The position numbers and the translations under genes are program-made. This document shows positions 1 to 9,780 of a stretch of DNA of 64,000 bases, piece after piece. Below the pieces are notes generated by a model, which was given only the letters and a program-made list of their open reading frames with translations, was not told the DNA's origin and ran no database searches. Source of the stretch: Leptospira licerasiae serovar Varillal str. VAR 010 (GTDB taxonomy: Bacteria; Spirochaetota; Leptospiria; Leptospirales; Leptospiraceae); contig NZ_AHOO02000014.1 of NCBI RefSeq assembly GCF_000244755.1, positions 169,105 through 233,104 on the forward strand, written 5' to 3'. Numbering within the stretch: position 1 is the stretch's first letter; each line of letters opens with the position of its first letter.

Positions 1-1
1 G

Positions 2-1093
2 GGACATACGACGGACGAGCTCGTGGACCTTGCCGATAAGATCACTAAAAATCCTCCTAAAAGAGAGATGGACATGTTATTGTCCACAGGGGAGCAGGTT
101 TCTATTTCTCTTCTTGCAATGGCTCTTTGGGATATTGGAGTTCCTGCAAAATCATTCACAGGTTCCCAGATCAAAATGATCACGGACGGAAACTTCTCCA
201 ATGCAAAGATCCAAGGAGTAGATCGTTCCAGAATAGACGCAGCATTAAACGAAGGAAACGTTGTGATCGTAGCAGGTTTCCAAGGGATAGACCAAAACGA
301 AAACATCACTACCCTAGGGAGAGGCGGTTCGGATACTTCTGCGGTAGCGTTAGCCGCCGTACTTGGCGCAAAAGAATGTGAGATTTATACTGATGTGGAC
401 GGGGTTTATACCGCCGATCCAAGAGTGGTTCCCCAAGCCACTAAACATTCTCAAATCACTTATGAGGAGATGTTGGAACTTGCAAGCCTAGGCGCTGGTG
501 TTCTTCATTCCAGAAGTGTGGAGTTGGGAATGAATTACGATGTCGTCATTCATGTACGTTCCAGCTTTAATAATAATCCGGGAACTTTGGTTGTAAACGA
601 GGACAAAATTATGGAAAAATTGAAAGTAAGCGGAGTCACCGCAAAGAACGACCAAGCCAGAATTACAATCGCGGATGTTCCTGATAAACCGGGGCTTGCA
701 GCAGTTCTATTCGGAGATCTAAGCTCCAAGGATATTCTTGTAGATGTGATCGTTCAATCTTCTCCTTATAATGGAAGGAATACTATCTCTTTCACTATTC
801 CTAAAAAAGATCTAGGCCAGGCGCTTCCAATTTTGGAATCCTTCTCCAATTCTCAGGGAGCAAAAAAGCCGGAGATAAACGAAGAGATTTCTATCGTTTC
901 TGCAGTAGGGATCGGAATGAAATCCCATGTAGGAGTCGCCGCTCAAATGTTCAAAGCTCTGGCAGAAAAAGAGATCAATATCGAAATGATCTCCACTTCA
1001 GAGATCAAAATATCCTGCGTGATCCCAAGAATTCATGCAGAAACTGCCGTAAACAAGATCCACGAGACCTTCGGGCTTTCGAAAAACGGTTGA
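2..1093 (+). CDS. lysC: Aspartate kinase, 5'-truncated by window edge
   Basis: Phosphorylates aspartate, the first step towards lysine, threonine, methionine and diaminopimelate. The open frame runs to the window edge. Its first residues ([12 protein letters not shown]) match an internal part of the kinase domain, so the GTG at 23 is not the start and the true N-terminus lies upstream. The kinase domain includes the [11 protein letters not shown] and [12 protein letters not shown] motifs. After about residue 210 come two ACT-type regulatory domains (one begins [20 protein letters not shown]), which in this family bind lysine or threonine for feedback control. About 363 residues are present of the usual 400 or so. 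The next gene starts 31 bases downstream in the same direction. Confidence 0.95.
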   Translation, partial: GHTTDELVDLADKITKNPPKREMDMLLSTGEQVSISLLAMALWDIGVPAKSFTGSQIKMITDGNFSNAKIQGVDRSRIDAALNEGNVVIVAGFQGIDQNENITTLGRGGSDTSAVALAAVLGAKECEIYTDVDGVYTADPRVVPQATKHSQITYEEMLELASLGAGVLHSRSVELGMNYDVVIHVRSSFNNNPGTLVVNEDKIMEKLKVSGVTAKNDQARITIADVPDKPGLAAVLFGDLSSKDILVDVIVQSSPYNGRNTISFTIPKKDLGQALPILESFSNSQGAKKPEINEEISIVSAVGIGMKSHVGVAAQMFKALAEKEINIEMISTSEIKISCVIPRIHAETAVNKIHETFGLSKNG

Positions 1094-1124
1094 ACAAGAG
1101 AGGATCGGGAGCATCCTTTTCCCT

Positions 1125-2180
1125 GTGTTAGGATTTTTTCCCGCATCCTCAGCTTCGATTTCGCGCAAACTCGCCTTATTCTCCGGTTTAGTTTCTCTAA
1201 GTGTATTCACTTCGGAGATCCGGCCAGCAGAATCCCTAAATAAGATCATTGCAACCGTTGGAAACCAATCCATCAGCGAGTTGGATTTCGACGATGCTCA
1301 AGATAAATACCAAAAACTTACCAAATACCTCAAAAACGAGGATATGAGAAAATCTTTACGCACTCGTATCATAGATTTTTTAATCGATAGAGCGGTAGTG
1401 GATTCCATTGCAGAAGACGAATCCATCCAAGTGAATGAAAAAAGATTAGAAAGCGAGATCGAAAAAAGAATGGAGTTTATGGGAATCACCTCTCGTAAAC
1501 AATTCGAAAAGGCGGTCGAGTCCAGCTCCGGAATGTCTTACGAGCTTTGGTATACGGAACTTCCTTATCAGATCAAAAAAACTCAGCTCATGCAATACAA
1601 GGTGCCGAATCACCCACCGTCGGACAAAGATATTCGTACATGGTATGCTCAAAATAGAGAGAAGGTAGGATTCGAAGTCCAATACAGACAGATCGCAATC
1701 TCTCCCAATAATGATTCCATTACCGAAGAATCCAGAATCCACAAAGAAGCGACCGAGATTAAAAAGAATGTTCTGTCAGATCCTGCTTCTTTCGGGTTGA
1801 TCGCAGGTTCTCCTAGAAATACGGATGCAAACTTAAGAGCCAGAAAAGGACTTATGGATTGGGTTTCTTCTTTCGAACTATATAAGACGAATCGTTCCGT
1901 TGCAGTTGCATTATCTACCGTTCCTGTCGGTTCCGTTTCGGAAGTATTCAGAGACGAAAGAAAACGTTATTGTATCGTCAAGGTAGAAGGTAAAAGACCC
2001 ACTCCTTTAGAGAACGTTCGCCAAGGGATCATAAATCTTCTCGGCCGCGAAAAAGAAGACGAAAATTTTATAAAATGGGTAAGAGAATCTAGGTCCACTG
2101 TGCCGATACAGATCTTCGACGAAGCGTATAAAAAAGAGAACAAGATCCCGGACCAACAAGAGACCTTCACCCTGGATTAA
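1125..2180 (+). CDS. SurA-like periplasmic parvulin chaperone (peptidyl-prolyl isomerase)
   Basis: Probable periplasmic chaperone for outer-membrane proteins. The first 35 residues look like an export signal with a hydrophobic stretch ([13 protein letters not shown]). Next is a SurA-type N-terminal segment ([20 protein letters not shown]) with a helical chaperone core, and a parvulin-like PPIase domain at about residues 175-290 ([11 protein letters not shown] ... [22 protein letters not shown]). The architecture resembles the Leptospira parvulin LIC12922, known from literature. The start is GTG; I see no better in-frame ATG, and a purine-rich AGAGAGGATCGGGAG lies about 15-27 bases upstream. 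It is probably co-transcribed with the aspartokinase by position only. The catalytic activity of the PPIase domain cannot be judged by eye. Confidence 0.82.
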   Translation: MLGFFPASSASISRKLALFSGLVSLSVFTSEIRPAESLNKIIATVGNQSISELDFDDAQDKYQKLTKYLKNEDMRKSLRTRIIDFLIDRAVVDSIAEDESIQVNEKRLESEIEKRMEFMGITSRKQFEKAVESSSGMSYELWYTELPYQIKKTQLMQYKVPNHPPSDKDIRTWYAQNREKVGFEVQYRQIAISPNNDSITEESRIHKEATEIKKNVLSDPASFGLIAGSPRNTDANLRARKGLMDWVSSFELYKTNRSVAVALSTVPVGSVSEVFRDERKRYCIVKVEGKRPTPLENVRQGIINLLGREKEDENFIKWVRESRSTVPIQIFDEAYKKENKIPDQQETFTLD

Positions 2181-2216
2181 GTTCTGAAATCTTCAGCGAA
2201 ACAAATCCTATAGAAT

Positions 2217-3776
2217 ATGAAATTCCCCCCCCAAGCAGTCGTATTTTATCTAAAAGAAGATCTTATAACCGTAAAAGGAAATGTAGATCAGGCAAATCAG
2301 CTTCTCTATTTAGAACTTACCCTTAAAAAATTATCCTCCGTTTTAAAAGGAATTCCCGTATATTCCAATCGAAAGATCGGATCAGCGGATGAATCCAAAA
2401 AGACCTCCAATCAATTAGAATATTCTGATTTTATAATTATTGAATCCGGATCGGAAGCGGAATTTTTCTCCAAGATCTGCGATAGACTTCCTGATTCCAG
2501 AACGGGAGATCCGGAATGGGACGAGACCTGTTTTCTGGTTTTCGATGGTTTTGCACCTATGCTTGACCCGGCTCTTACGGAAGAATTGGTACTTCGTCAC
2601 GAAAAGTATCTGGCTCAGTATTCTTATTCCGAAAATCTTCCTTCGGGTATTGTGCCTAGAATTCTCTCCAGAGAATTTGTAAGAAGTTTACCAAACGGAT
2701 ACGCAGGCGGGACCCAAGATTTTTTGGCAAAAAATATCAACCAATTCGATACTGAAATTTTTTATACTTCTCCCGATCTCAGGCAATGGAGATTAGATTT
2801 CTCTGCAAACAATCCGAGATCTTTCCGACTGTTATCTTCTTTTCTAAAGGAGAAGGAAAACTGGAAGTATGATGAGATCCAATCCTTCCTAATCTCTCGT
2901 CCTGAGATCTTCCGTTCAGCTCCAAGCTACTACGAAGTTGAGTTGTACAGAGGCTGCGAATACGAATGTAATTTTTGCCCTAGACAAAATCTAAAACCGG
3001 AGAATGATAATATAATTTTAGATCCTCAAGTTTTAGATAAACTTTTGTCTCAGGCGGAGAACCTTGGACTTCCTTATAACGTATGTTTTGGCGGATTAGG
3101 AGAACCTACTCTACATCCAAACTTTCCTGAACTTGTTCAAAAAACTCTCGCTTTCGCAAATCTAAAAGAACTGTTCATTGAATCCGCTTTATATTCGGAT
3201 CTCTCCGGATTCATCAAATTGCTTTCTTCATTAAAAGAAGAGGAAAAGAATAAGATCAGCTTGATCGTAAACCTGACCACAAGAGATAAAAAGGCTTATT
3301 CCGAACTTTATGGAAGGGACAATCTGGCAAAAGTTTTACAAAACCTATCCGCAGTCTCTCAGGTTTTACCTAAGTCCTCCATTCATTTGCAGTTCCTGAA
3401 AATCAGGGAAGTCGATGCAGAGTTGGATTCTTGGTACGAACAAGCCCAAAAAGAAGGATACGAAATTATTTTACAAAAATATAATTCTTATTCGGATACT
3501 CTTCCTCAACGCAGAGCCTCGGACCTTACACCTTTAGGTAGAGACTTTTGCTGGCATATTTCCAGAGATCTATATTTGAACGCGGACGGAGAAGTTTCCA
3601 TCTGCAAACAAACCCCTGGCTCTAAAAAACATTCTATCGGAAATATAAACAAGGAATCCCTGGAACAAATCTGGGCTAAAGGAAATCCGTTTTTCACTTC
3701 TTCCGCGAAAGGAGCGCACGGATCAATCCCTGCCCCTTGTATTTCCTGCGATGAGTGGTATACATTCAACGCCTAA
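2217..3776 (+). CDS. Spirochaete-type radical SAM/SPASM protein (spiro-SPASM)
   Basis: Residues about 1-215 resemble a nucleotidyltransferase-like fold (CFLVFDGFAPMLDP ... RHEKYLAQYSYSENLPSGIVPR). A radical SAM core follows with the Cx3Cx2C iron-sulphur motif RGCEYECNFCPRQN near residues 245-254. The tail is a SPASM-type domain with CWHISRDLYLNADGEVSICK and a final CISCDEW cluster for auxiliary iron-sulphur ligands. This three-part layout fits the spirochaete-restricted family called spiro-SPASM. Its reaction is unknown. The next gene overlaps its last 26 bases in another frame and also carries a cytidylyltransferase-like domain, which suggests that the two proteins work together, perhaps on a glycan or sugar nucleotide (inference). 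Confidence 0.85.
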   Translation: MKFPPQAVVFYLKEDLITVKGNVDQANQLLYLELTLKKLSSVLKGIPVYSNRKIGSADESKKTSNQLEYSDFIIIESGSEAEFFSKICDRLPDSRTGDPEWDETCFLVFDGFAPMLDPALTEELVLRHEKYLAQYSYSENLPSGIVPRILSREFVRSLPNGYAGGTQDFLAKNINQFDTEIFYTSPDLRQWRLDFSANNPRSFRLLSSFLKEKENWKYDEIQSFLISRPEIFRSAPSYYEVELYRGCEYECNFCPRQNLKPENDNIILDPQVLDKLLSQAENLGLPYNVCFGGLGEPTLHPNFPELVQKTLAFANLKELFIESALYSDLSGFIKLLSSLKEEEKNKISLIVNLTTRDKKAYSELYGRDNLAKVLQNLSAVSQVLPKSSIHLQFLKIREVDAELDSWYEQAQKEGYEIILQKYNSYSDTLPQRRASDLTPLGRDFCWHISRDLYLNADGEVSICKQTPGSKKHSIGNINKESLEQIWAKGNPFFTSSAKGAHGSIPAPCISCDEWYTFNA

Positions 3777-5328
3777 ACCTGAGATCCGATCCTTATTCGC
3801 TTTTATACAAGCGAGGACCGGGTCCACAAGATTCCCTAAAAAAGTAATCCGTCCTATCCCTTTCGATTCGGATAAAACTATCTTGGATCATATCCATGAT
3901 CGGATCTTAAAGATCTTACCGAATTCCAGGATCGTTTATTTGATCCCGGAAGGAGATTCGGAACTAGTATCTTTTTTGGAAAAGAAGGATATGAACCATT
4001 TCTCCGGGCCTTTGGAAGATGTTCGCCAAAGATACATTCTTGCCGCAGAAAAATATAAAGCGGATGCAATTCTAAGACTGACCGGAGACAATCCGTTTTA
4101 TGATGTAACCCATTTAGATCTACTCATCCAAACATTTATAGAATCGGATTCGGATCTAGCATACTTCAAAGGATTACCCCTCGGAACAGGAGGAGAAGTT
4201 TTCAGAACTTCTGCACTTTTAGATCTTTCCGACTCACAACAAGAAGAAAGACATAAAGAACATGTTAGCATTCATATCAAAGAAGATCCGAATCGATACA
4301 AAATCACAGCAATCCCAAGCCTACTAACTAAAGAAGAAGGATCCAGATTAGCAAATTTCAGACTGACCGTGGACACTCCTGAGGATTTTGAAACGATCTC
4401 AGAGTTAATTTCTCGGAAATCTTTTGAAATCATCGGCAATTTTAATACAAAAGAATTTCTAGAATGGGAAAAGGAAGAGCCTTCTCTTTTTCGGAAAAAT
4501 CTGGATGTTCCTCAGGTAAAATTTAGTCTACCTTCTCCGAACCAAACGACCAAAGGAAAAATTGGAGTATTGGTCGCTCCCGCAAAAGAATTCGGTTCCG
4601 GACATTTCTCTAGAACTTCCCTTTTGTATTCCTTTTTACCATACAGAGGCTGGGAACCCGAATGGATCTCGTCTTTCCCAAAAGACGGAGAATATAATAT
4701 TCTTCTAATAGACCATAGGGATATCGAAATACCGGTCTCTTACAAAAAAACAAAAGTTTTACTATTGGACCATTTTGGAGAAGATCGAAAAAAATACGAT
4801 TTTTGGGACCTTCTCCCTCATCCTCAAAATGATCCAAACTTCGACTGGGAACAGATCTTAATTCCTCCGAATCTGATCTCAACAGCTATAAGTGAGAAAA
4901 AGAATCCAACAAAAGATTACGGGATCTTTTGTTACGCAGGAAGCTTAGGAAAAGAAGAATCCGAAAATCTGGATCAATTCCTAATTCGAAATTCTTCTAA
5001 AAAGAAAATCCGGATCGGAGGAACTCCTCCAAAAAGTAAAGAGATCGAATATTTTCCCAGACTTTCACGAGTTCAGTATCTGCAAAAACTACGATCTTCC
5101 GAAAAGTTCTTAGGATATTTTGGCCAAAGCTTATTCGAGGCTTTGTATTTAAAAATACCTTGCGCTACTTTTTCTATTTCTCCGATCCATCGAGAACTTT
5201 CTAATATTTTAGAAAGATATAATGTTTCTTTTACGGATCTGAACGGAGAGACAAAGTTCTCTTTGGGAACAAAAACAGTCGGAGAAAATGGATATAAACT
5301 TCTTTTAGATAAGATAGATTCTTTATAA
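3751..5328 (+). CDS. SpsF-like cytidylyltransferase fused to a PseG-like glycosyltransferase/hydrolase domain
   Basis: The N-terminal part (residues about 10-250) has the sugar-nucleotide transferase signature QARTGSTRFPKKVI and RLTGDNPFYDVTHLD, typical of SpsF/NeuA-like CMP-sugar synthases. The C-terminal half opens with KGKIGVLVAPAKEFGSGHFSR near residue 270; GSGHFSR matches the nucleotide-sugar-binding loop of PseG/MurG-type GT-B enzymes, and a second Rossmann-like half follows. In other bacteria such domains make and use nonulosonic-acid-type sugars for flagellin or surface glycans. The substrate here is unknown. The ATG overlaps the upstream SPASM gene by 26 bases, which implies translational coupling. 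The fusion order (synthase then PseG-like) is visible directly. Confidence 0.78.
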   Translation: MSGIHSTPKPEIRSLFAFIQARTGSTRFPKKVIRPIPFDSDKTILDHIHDRILKILPNSRIVYLIPEGDSELVSFLEKKDMNHFSGPLEDVRQRYILAAEKYKADAILRLTGDNPFYDVTHLDLLIQTFIESDSDLAYFKGLPLGTGGEVFRTSALLDLSDSQQEERHKEHVSIHIKEDPNRYKITAIPSLLTKEEGSRLANFRLTVDTPEDFETISELISRKSFEIIGNFNTKEFLEWEKEEPSLFRKNLDVPQVKFSLPSPNQTTKGKIGVLVAPAKEFGSGHFSRTSLLYSFLPYRGWEPEWISSFPKDGEYNILLIDHRDIEIPVSYKKTKVLLLDHFGEDRKKYDFWDLLPHPQNDPNFDWEQILIPPNLISTAISEKKNPTKDYGIFCYAGSLGKEESENLDQFLIRNSSKKKIRIGGTPPKSKEIEYFPRLSRVQYLQKLRSSEKFLGYFGQSLFEALYLKIPCATFSISPIHRELSNILERYNVSFTDLNGETKFSLGTKTVGENGYKLLLDKIDSL

Positions 5329-5336
5329 AGGCCCAA

Positions 5337-5417
5337 AACCCTCCGCGACTTTGCGCCTCTGCGTGAGATCAAAAATCATTAAATTAACGCGCAGAGACGC
5401 GAAGCCGCAAAGAAAGT
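5337..5417. repeat. Imperfect inverted repeat of the cgcagagacgcgaag class
   Basis: CTTTGCGCCTCTGCGTGAG at about 5350 is mirrored, with indels, by ACGCGCAGAGACGCGAAG followed by CCGCAAAG ending near 5413. It could fold into a long imperfect hairpin just after the SpsF-PseG gene. The sequence type looks like a dispersed intergenic repeat; it might also act as a transcription stop, though no T-run follows. Confidence 0.55.
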
Positions 5418-5434
5418 ACGATATTAAATTTAGT

Positions 5435-5521
5435 AACCGCGAGGGATCAAACCGGGGTCATAAAAATCGCGAATGCGATTTTTTGACCGAAGGTGAGAGC
5501 CCGGTCCGAAGGACGCGGCCA
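5435..5521. repeat. Dispersed intergenic repeat, copy A
   Basis: Nearly the same sequence recurs at 17243-17381. It begins CCGCGAGGGATC and contains a long hairpin (GGTCATAAAAATCGCG against GCGATTTTTTGACC) nested inside an outer CCGGG/CCCGG pairing, ending GGACGCGGCC. A further perfect small hairpin, GTAGAATC/GATTCTAC, lies at 5560-5577 just outside the shared part. There is no coding signal. The two copies in 64 kb suggest a family in this genome. Confidence 0.8.
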
Positions 5522-5616
5522 AGCACAACTAACGTGCCTGCCTATGGGCACTGCGATTTGTAGAATCTGGATTCTACGTTCCGCCGACTTAAAACCGCGC
5601 TTCTTCTATGAGTCGA

Positions 5617-5729
5617 CCGACCGTCGGATTTTCCGCCAGAAAGTCAGGAAACATTTTTCATTTTATTTGTTTCCTTTGTTGATTTTTTAGAGCGTTGTTA
5701 TGAAATATGTTTGACCGACGCATAGTCGG
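5617..5729. promoter_or_regulatory. Palindromic operator candidates upstream of TetR gene
   Basis: Two palindromes share the half-site CCGAC/GTCGG: CCGACCGTCGG at 5617-5627 and CCGAC-5nt-GTCGG at 5715-5729. The same half-sites recur closer to the gene at 5741-5774. They lie 60-175 bases before the TetR start and probably mark binding sites for that regulator. Confidence 0.55.
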
Positions 5730-5740
5730 ATGTATTGTCA

Positions 5741-5774
5741 AAACCGACTAACGGTCTATACCGACCGTCGGTTT
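5741..5774. promoter_or_regulatory. Nested inverted repeat, probable TetR autoregulatory operator
   Basis: Arms AAACCGAC (5741-5748) and GTCGGTTT (5767-5774) form a perfect 8-base inverted repeat; inside it ACGGTC (5751-5756) pairs with GACCGT (5763-5768). It ends 16 bases before the ATG and next to the strong ribosome site GCAGGAGG (5776-5783). This position would let a bound repressor block its own gene. Confidence 0.65.
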
Positions 5775-5790
5775 AGCAGGAGGAACCACC

Positions 5791-6528
5791 ATGATCCCAG
5801 CGAAAATCTCCACAAAAGAAAGAATTCTCAACGAATCCAGACGGCTATTCTTCGAAAAAGGATACGAAACCACTTCTATTCAGGACATTCTATCCGCATT
5901 AGATATAGCTAAAGGAACCTTTTATCACCATTTTCAATCCAAAGAAGAACTTTTAGAAGAAATCGCAGTGCAATTCGCGAAAGAAGCACATGCGGCTATG
6001 CAATCAGAAATTGGAGATTTGGGATCAGAAGGCACCGGCCTGGATAAACTCCGCAAAGCACTCATTGTTGCAAGAAACTGGAAAAAGGGTAAATCGGAAG
6101 AAGTTCGCTTCCTTCTCGAATCCCTTTTCTCTGCCAGCAATCTTCAATTGAGAGATAAGATCAGACGCAAATCCGTAGACTTAAGTTTTCCGTTATTTGC
6201 TTCTTTAATCGTAGAAGGCCAGCAGGACGGATCACTCGAAAGTGCATTGAGAGCAGATCACCTAACTTCCATCATTTTTGACCTAAGCGATGCTTTGGGG
6301 GAAAAAGTTGCTTTCTATCTTTTAGGAAGAAGTAAAGATTCCGAAGCCGATATCTACGATCTGATGCTTTCTTATCACAAAACGATAGAAGATCTGCTCG
6401 GCTGCCCGGAAGGCGGATTGGATTATTTTAGCAGAGAAGATTGGAGCGAACTCGCTCAGCTTTTCAAAGGTGGTGCGGTTTCTACTCCAAGCTTGGAACC
6501 TTTGCCATTGGTTGCGAACGCAGGTTAA
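5791..6528 (+). CDS. TetR/AcrR-family transcriptional regulator
   Basis: The N-terminal helix-turn-helix of the TetR family is clear: KERILNESRRLFFEKGYETTSIQDILSALDIAKGTFYHHFQSKEELLEEI (residues about 7-56; the motif is longer than quoted runs should be, with key pattern TSIxDIxxALxIAKGTFYHHFxSKEEL). The C-terminal about 190 residues form the ligand-binding half, whose ligand cannot be inferred. The strong ribosome site AGGAGG and the operator-like palindromes directly upstream support this start and point to self-repression. The DUF1801 gene 28 bases downstream is probably in the same transcript. Confidence 0.92.
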   Translation: MIPAKISTKERILNESRRLFFEKGYETTSIQDILSALDIAKGTFYHHFQSKEELLEEIAVQFAKEAHAAMQSEIGDLGSEGTGLDKLRKALIVARNWKKGKSEEVRFLLESLFSASNLQLRDKIRRKSVDLSFPLFASLIVEGQQDGSLESALRADHLTSIIFDLSDALGEKVAFYLLGRSKDSEADIYDLMLSYHKTIEDLLGCPEGGLDYFSREDWSELAQLFKGGAVSTPSLEPLPLVANAG

Positions 6529-6556
6529 GTGAACAGCCTGCCCCTAGGACAAATAT

Positions 6557-6937
6557 ATGCTACTTTATGCATTAGTTCCTACACTCCCCAGATTGGATTC
6601 CAATTCTAATCCGGACGTGGAGGACTATTTAGAAAAAACTCCTTCCGTTAGGAGTGAAAAATTAAAGGATTTGGTGGATTCGATCCGGGAAGAATTTTCC
6701 GATCTAAGAGAAAGTCTGAAATATGGTATGCCTACTTTCGAAAGGAATGGGCGATGGGTCGCATTCTCGAACCATAAAAGCCATCTTTCCATCTATTTCT
6801 GTGAAGAATCTTTTGTAAGGGCATTTCGTGCCAAGTTTCCAAAATCGGAAAGCGGCAAGAATTATGTGTCGATCAAGGATAAGGAGAAGTTCCCTTCTTC
6901 TTATTTGAAAACCTTACTCAAAAAGACCTTACACTAA
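6557..6937 (+). CDS. DUF1801 (YdhG-like) domain protein
   Basis: A small 126-residue soluble protein. The pattern VEDYLEKTPSVRSEKLKDL ... ESLKYGMPTFERNGRWVAFSNHKSHLSIYF is typical of DUF1801/YdhG-like proteins, whose biochemical role is not established. It sits 28 bases after the TetR gene and is followed by a clear terminator, so the two genes probably form one regulated unit. The ATG at 6557 has only a weak ribosome site; the conserved domain begins about residue 20, so the start is reasonable. Confidence 0.85.
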   Translation: MLLYALVPTLPRLDSNSNPDVEDYLEKTPSVRSEKLKDLVDSIREEFSDLRESLKYGMPTFERNGRWVAFSNHKSHLSIYFCEESFVRAFRAKFPKSESGKNYVSIKDKEKFPSSYLKTLLKKTLH

Positions 6938-6988
6938 GGAAAAGATACTACTCTAGCTACCTTGTTATAAAACTGATCTTTAAGTTTT

Positions 6989-7022
6989 AAGGCCCTGGAA
7001 CAACACTCTGGGGCCTTTTTTA
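6989..7022 (+). terminator. Rho-independent terminator after DUF1801 gene
   Basis: AAGGCCC (6989-6995) pairs with GGGCCTT (7011-7017), and a T-run follows to 7022. It closes the TetR-DUF1801 unit and separates it from valS. Confidence 0.85.
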
Positions 7023-7099
7023 TAATATTCCCACTTGATTACAAGGTCAGTACGACTTGACCTCACCCTCCGACGGAAAATTCTATCCGAACGAAGGCT

Positions 7100-9748
7100 A
7101 TGAAGAAACAAATCAGCGACCGTTACGAACCTACCAGTGTAGAACCGAAATGGATCTCTCTCTGGGAGAAGGAAAAAAGTTTTGAGCCCAACCTCAAAGC
7201 AGGGGAATCTTTTACCATCGTTCTTCCTCCTCCTAACGTGACCGGAAGCCTTCATATCGGTCACGCACTCAATCATACTATCCAAGACATTCTGATCCGT
7301 ATTGAACGTAAAAAGGGTAAATCCGCTCTTTGGGTACCGGGAACGGACCACGCAGGGATCGCAACCCAAGTAGTCGTAGAAAGAGAACTTGCCAAAGAAG
7401 GCAAAAAGAGAACCGACTTCACTAGAGAAGAATTCGAAAAAAAAGTTTGGGAATGGAAGGAACACTCCGGTGGAATGATCCAAAACCAGCAAAGACTTTT
7501 GGGCGAATCGGTAGATTGGTCTCGTTCCAGATTCACTATGGACGAAGGATTGTCCAAAGCTGTATTTAAAGTTTTCAAAACATTATACGACGAAGGTTTG
7601 ATATACAGAGGAGAAAGGATCATCAACTGGTGTCCCAAAACTCTAACCGCCATCTCGGACCTAGAAGTAGAGCATAGAGAAGTAAAAGGAAAACTTTATC
7701 ATTTACGTTATCCTATCGTTGGTCAGCCCGGAAAATACGTTATCGTTGCCACTACAAGACCGGAAACTATGTTCGGGGACGTTGCAGTTGCGGCTCATCC
7801 TGACGACGAAAGATATAAATCCCTAAAAGGCGCGGAGTTGGAACTCCCACTTACCGATAGAAAGATCCCGCTCTTATTCGATTCTTTCGTGGATAAAGAA
7901 TTCGGATCCGGCTTGGTAAAGATCACTCCTGCTCACGACCCGAACGACTTTGAAGCGGGACAAAGATTAGGTCTTAAACCTTTATTAGTGATGAATCCTA
8001 ATGCTACTCTGAATGAGAATGCGGGAAAATACGCAGGATTAGAAAGATTCGTAGCTCGTAAAAAAGTGATCGATGATCTGCAAGCCCTGGGCCTCGTCGA
8101 AAAGATAGAAGAACACACTCATTCCATCGGCCATAACTCCAGAGGTGGAGAAATTATAGAACCATACTTATCCACCCAATGGTTCTGTAAGATGAAACCT
8201 TTAGCCGAACTTGCCATCCAAGCTGTCCAGTCCGGAGAGACCGAATTTGTTCCTAAACTTTGGGAAAAAACTTTTTACGAGTGGATGAACAATATTAGAG
8301 ATTGGTGTATCTCTCGCCAATTATGGTGGGGACATCGTATCCCTGCATATCATTGCAAAAATTGTAAACATATAGAAGTTTCAGAAACCAAAGTTAATAA
8401 CTGTCCTAAATGTAATTCTACCGAAGTGGAACAGGACACAGACGTTTTAGATACTTGGTTCTCTTCTCAGCTTTGGCCATTCTCCACTCTAGGCTGGCCG
8501 GAGAACACGGAAGATCTGAAAAAATTCTATCCTACTTCAGTACTCGTAACCGGATTCGATATCATATTCTTTTGGGTAGCCAGAATGATCATGATGGGAA
8601 AGAAATTCTTAGGCAAGGCTCCTTTCCAAAAAGTGATCATCCACGGATTAGTTAGGGATAAGGAAGGCAAGAAGTTCTCCAAGTCTATAGGAAACGTTAT
8701 CGATCCTTTGGACATGATGAATAAATATGGAACGGATTCTTTCCGCTTCTTCCTGGCTGCTACTTTACCTGAAGCAAAAGACGTCCTATTTGACGAAAGC
8801 AGATTGGACGGTTATCGTTCTTTCTGCAATAAGATCTGGAACTCCAGTCGTTTTATCTTAATGAATTTGGATACAGATTGGAAGCTGGAAGATCTGGAAT
8901 CTAAATACGGTTCCAAGTTAGAGCCGATGGATAAATGGATCCTTCACAGATTCAACGAAACTCTTGCAAATTACGAAAAAGCATATTCCAAATTCCTGTT
9001 TTTCGAAATGGCTTCCCAGATTTACGATTTTGTTTGGGGAGATTTCTGCGATTGGTATATCGAACTAGTTAAGCCTAGAATTTATGGAAAACTGGGAGAA
9101 GAGTCCAAAGAGATCGCAAAACAAGTACTTGCAAGTATTCTAATCAAAGCTTTAGGACTTCTTCATCCTTTTATGCCTTTCTTAACCGAGGAAATTTACG
9201 AAGTATTCAGCGAAGGGGAATTTTTGATCCAAACTCCTTTTCCAACTTCTTATAATGTTTCTGCCGACGATGAAGGCGTTCAAAAGACGATCATTCTTCA
9301 AGATGTAGTGACCCAGATCCGTGTTCAAAGAGCGGAGAATGGAGTCCCTTTGGATAAAAAATGTAAGGTGATCCTAAAATCTTCGGAGCCTTTAGTTGTT
9401 TCTGCGGTAAAAGACTTTGAGTTTTCTATCTTACAATTAGCTCGTTTAGAAAGTATAGAAGTGAATGCAAACTATGCGGGAGAAAAAACCGACTCCGTCG
9501 GTGCGTTCCGTTTTGGAGAGGTAATTCTTCCTTTAGCGGGGATGATAGACTTCGAAAAAGAAAGAGCACGTATAGACAAAGAATTACAAAAGCTGATCCA
9601 AGAAGAAGAAAAGCTAGCTTCCAAATTAGGAAACGAGAATTTCATCGCAAAAGCGAATCCGGACGTAATCGAAAAAGAAAAAGAAAAGCTCAAAACTGTC
9701 CGTGATAAAAAAGAAGTTCTCCAAAAAGGTTTGGAAAAACTAGGTTAA
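7100..9748 (+). CDS. valS: Valine--tRNA ligase
   Basis: Charges tRNA-Val in the cytoplasm. The class I signature HIGH appears as [11 protein letters not shown] near residue 51, and the KMSKS loop as KKFSKSIGN near residue 524. The family-typical editing domain ([13 protein letters not shown]) and zinc-like cysteines (CKNCKHIE ... CPKCNS) are visible. The C-terminal about 70 residues form the charged coiled coil of ValRS ([21 protein letters not shown]). Length 882 is normal. It is the first gene of a rightward housekeeping set with purD 32 bases downstream. Confidence 0.98.
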   Translation: MKKQISDRYEPTSVEPKWISLWEKEKSFEPNLKAGESFTIVLPPPNVTGSLHIGHALNHTIQDILIRIERKKGKSALWVPGTDHAGIATQVVVERELAKEGKKRTDFTREEFEKKVWEWKEHSGGMIQNQQRLLGESVDWSRSRFTMDEGLSKAVFKVFKTLYDEGLIYRGERIINWCPKTLTAISDLEVEHREVKGKLYHLRYPIVGQPGKYVIVATTRPETMFGDVAVAAHPDDERYKSLKGAELELPLTDRKIPLLFDSFVDKEFGSGLVKITPAHDPNDFEAGQRLGLKPLLVMNPNATLNENAGKYAGLERFVARKKVIDDLQALGLVEKIEEHTHSIGHNSRGGEIIEPYLSTQWFCKMKPLAELAIQAVQSGETEFVPKLWEKTFYEWMNNIRDWCISRQLWWGHRIPAYHCKNCKHIEVSETKVNNCPKCNSTEVEQDTDVLDTWFSSQLWPFSTLGWPENTEDLKKFYPTSVLVTGFDIIFFWVARMIMMGKKFLGKAPFQKVIIHGLVRDKEGKKFSKSIGNVIDPLDMMNKYGTDSFRFFLAATLPEAKDVLFDESRLDGYRSFCNKIWNSSRFILMNLDTDWKLEDLESKYGSKLEPMDKWILHRFNETLANYEKAYSKFLFFEMASQIYDFVWGDFCDWYIELVKPRIYGKLGEESKEIAKQVLASILIKALGLLHPFMPFLTEEIYEVFSEGEFLIQTPFPTSYNVSADDEGVQKTIILQDVVTQIRVQRAENGVPLDKKCKVILKSSEPLVVSAVKDFEFSILQLARLESIEVNANYAGEKTDSVGAFRFGEVILPLAGMIDFEKERARIDKELQKLIQEEEKLASKLGNENFIAKANPDVIEKEKEKLKTVRDKKEVLQKGLEKLG

Positions 9749-9780
9749 TTTTTTCGGACTTTAAACCGCGGTGAAATATT

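Noticed and set aside
127..381. Short frames inside lysC, valS and other large genes
   Set aside because: They lie in other frames of well-supported genes and have no start signals of their own.
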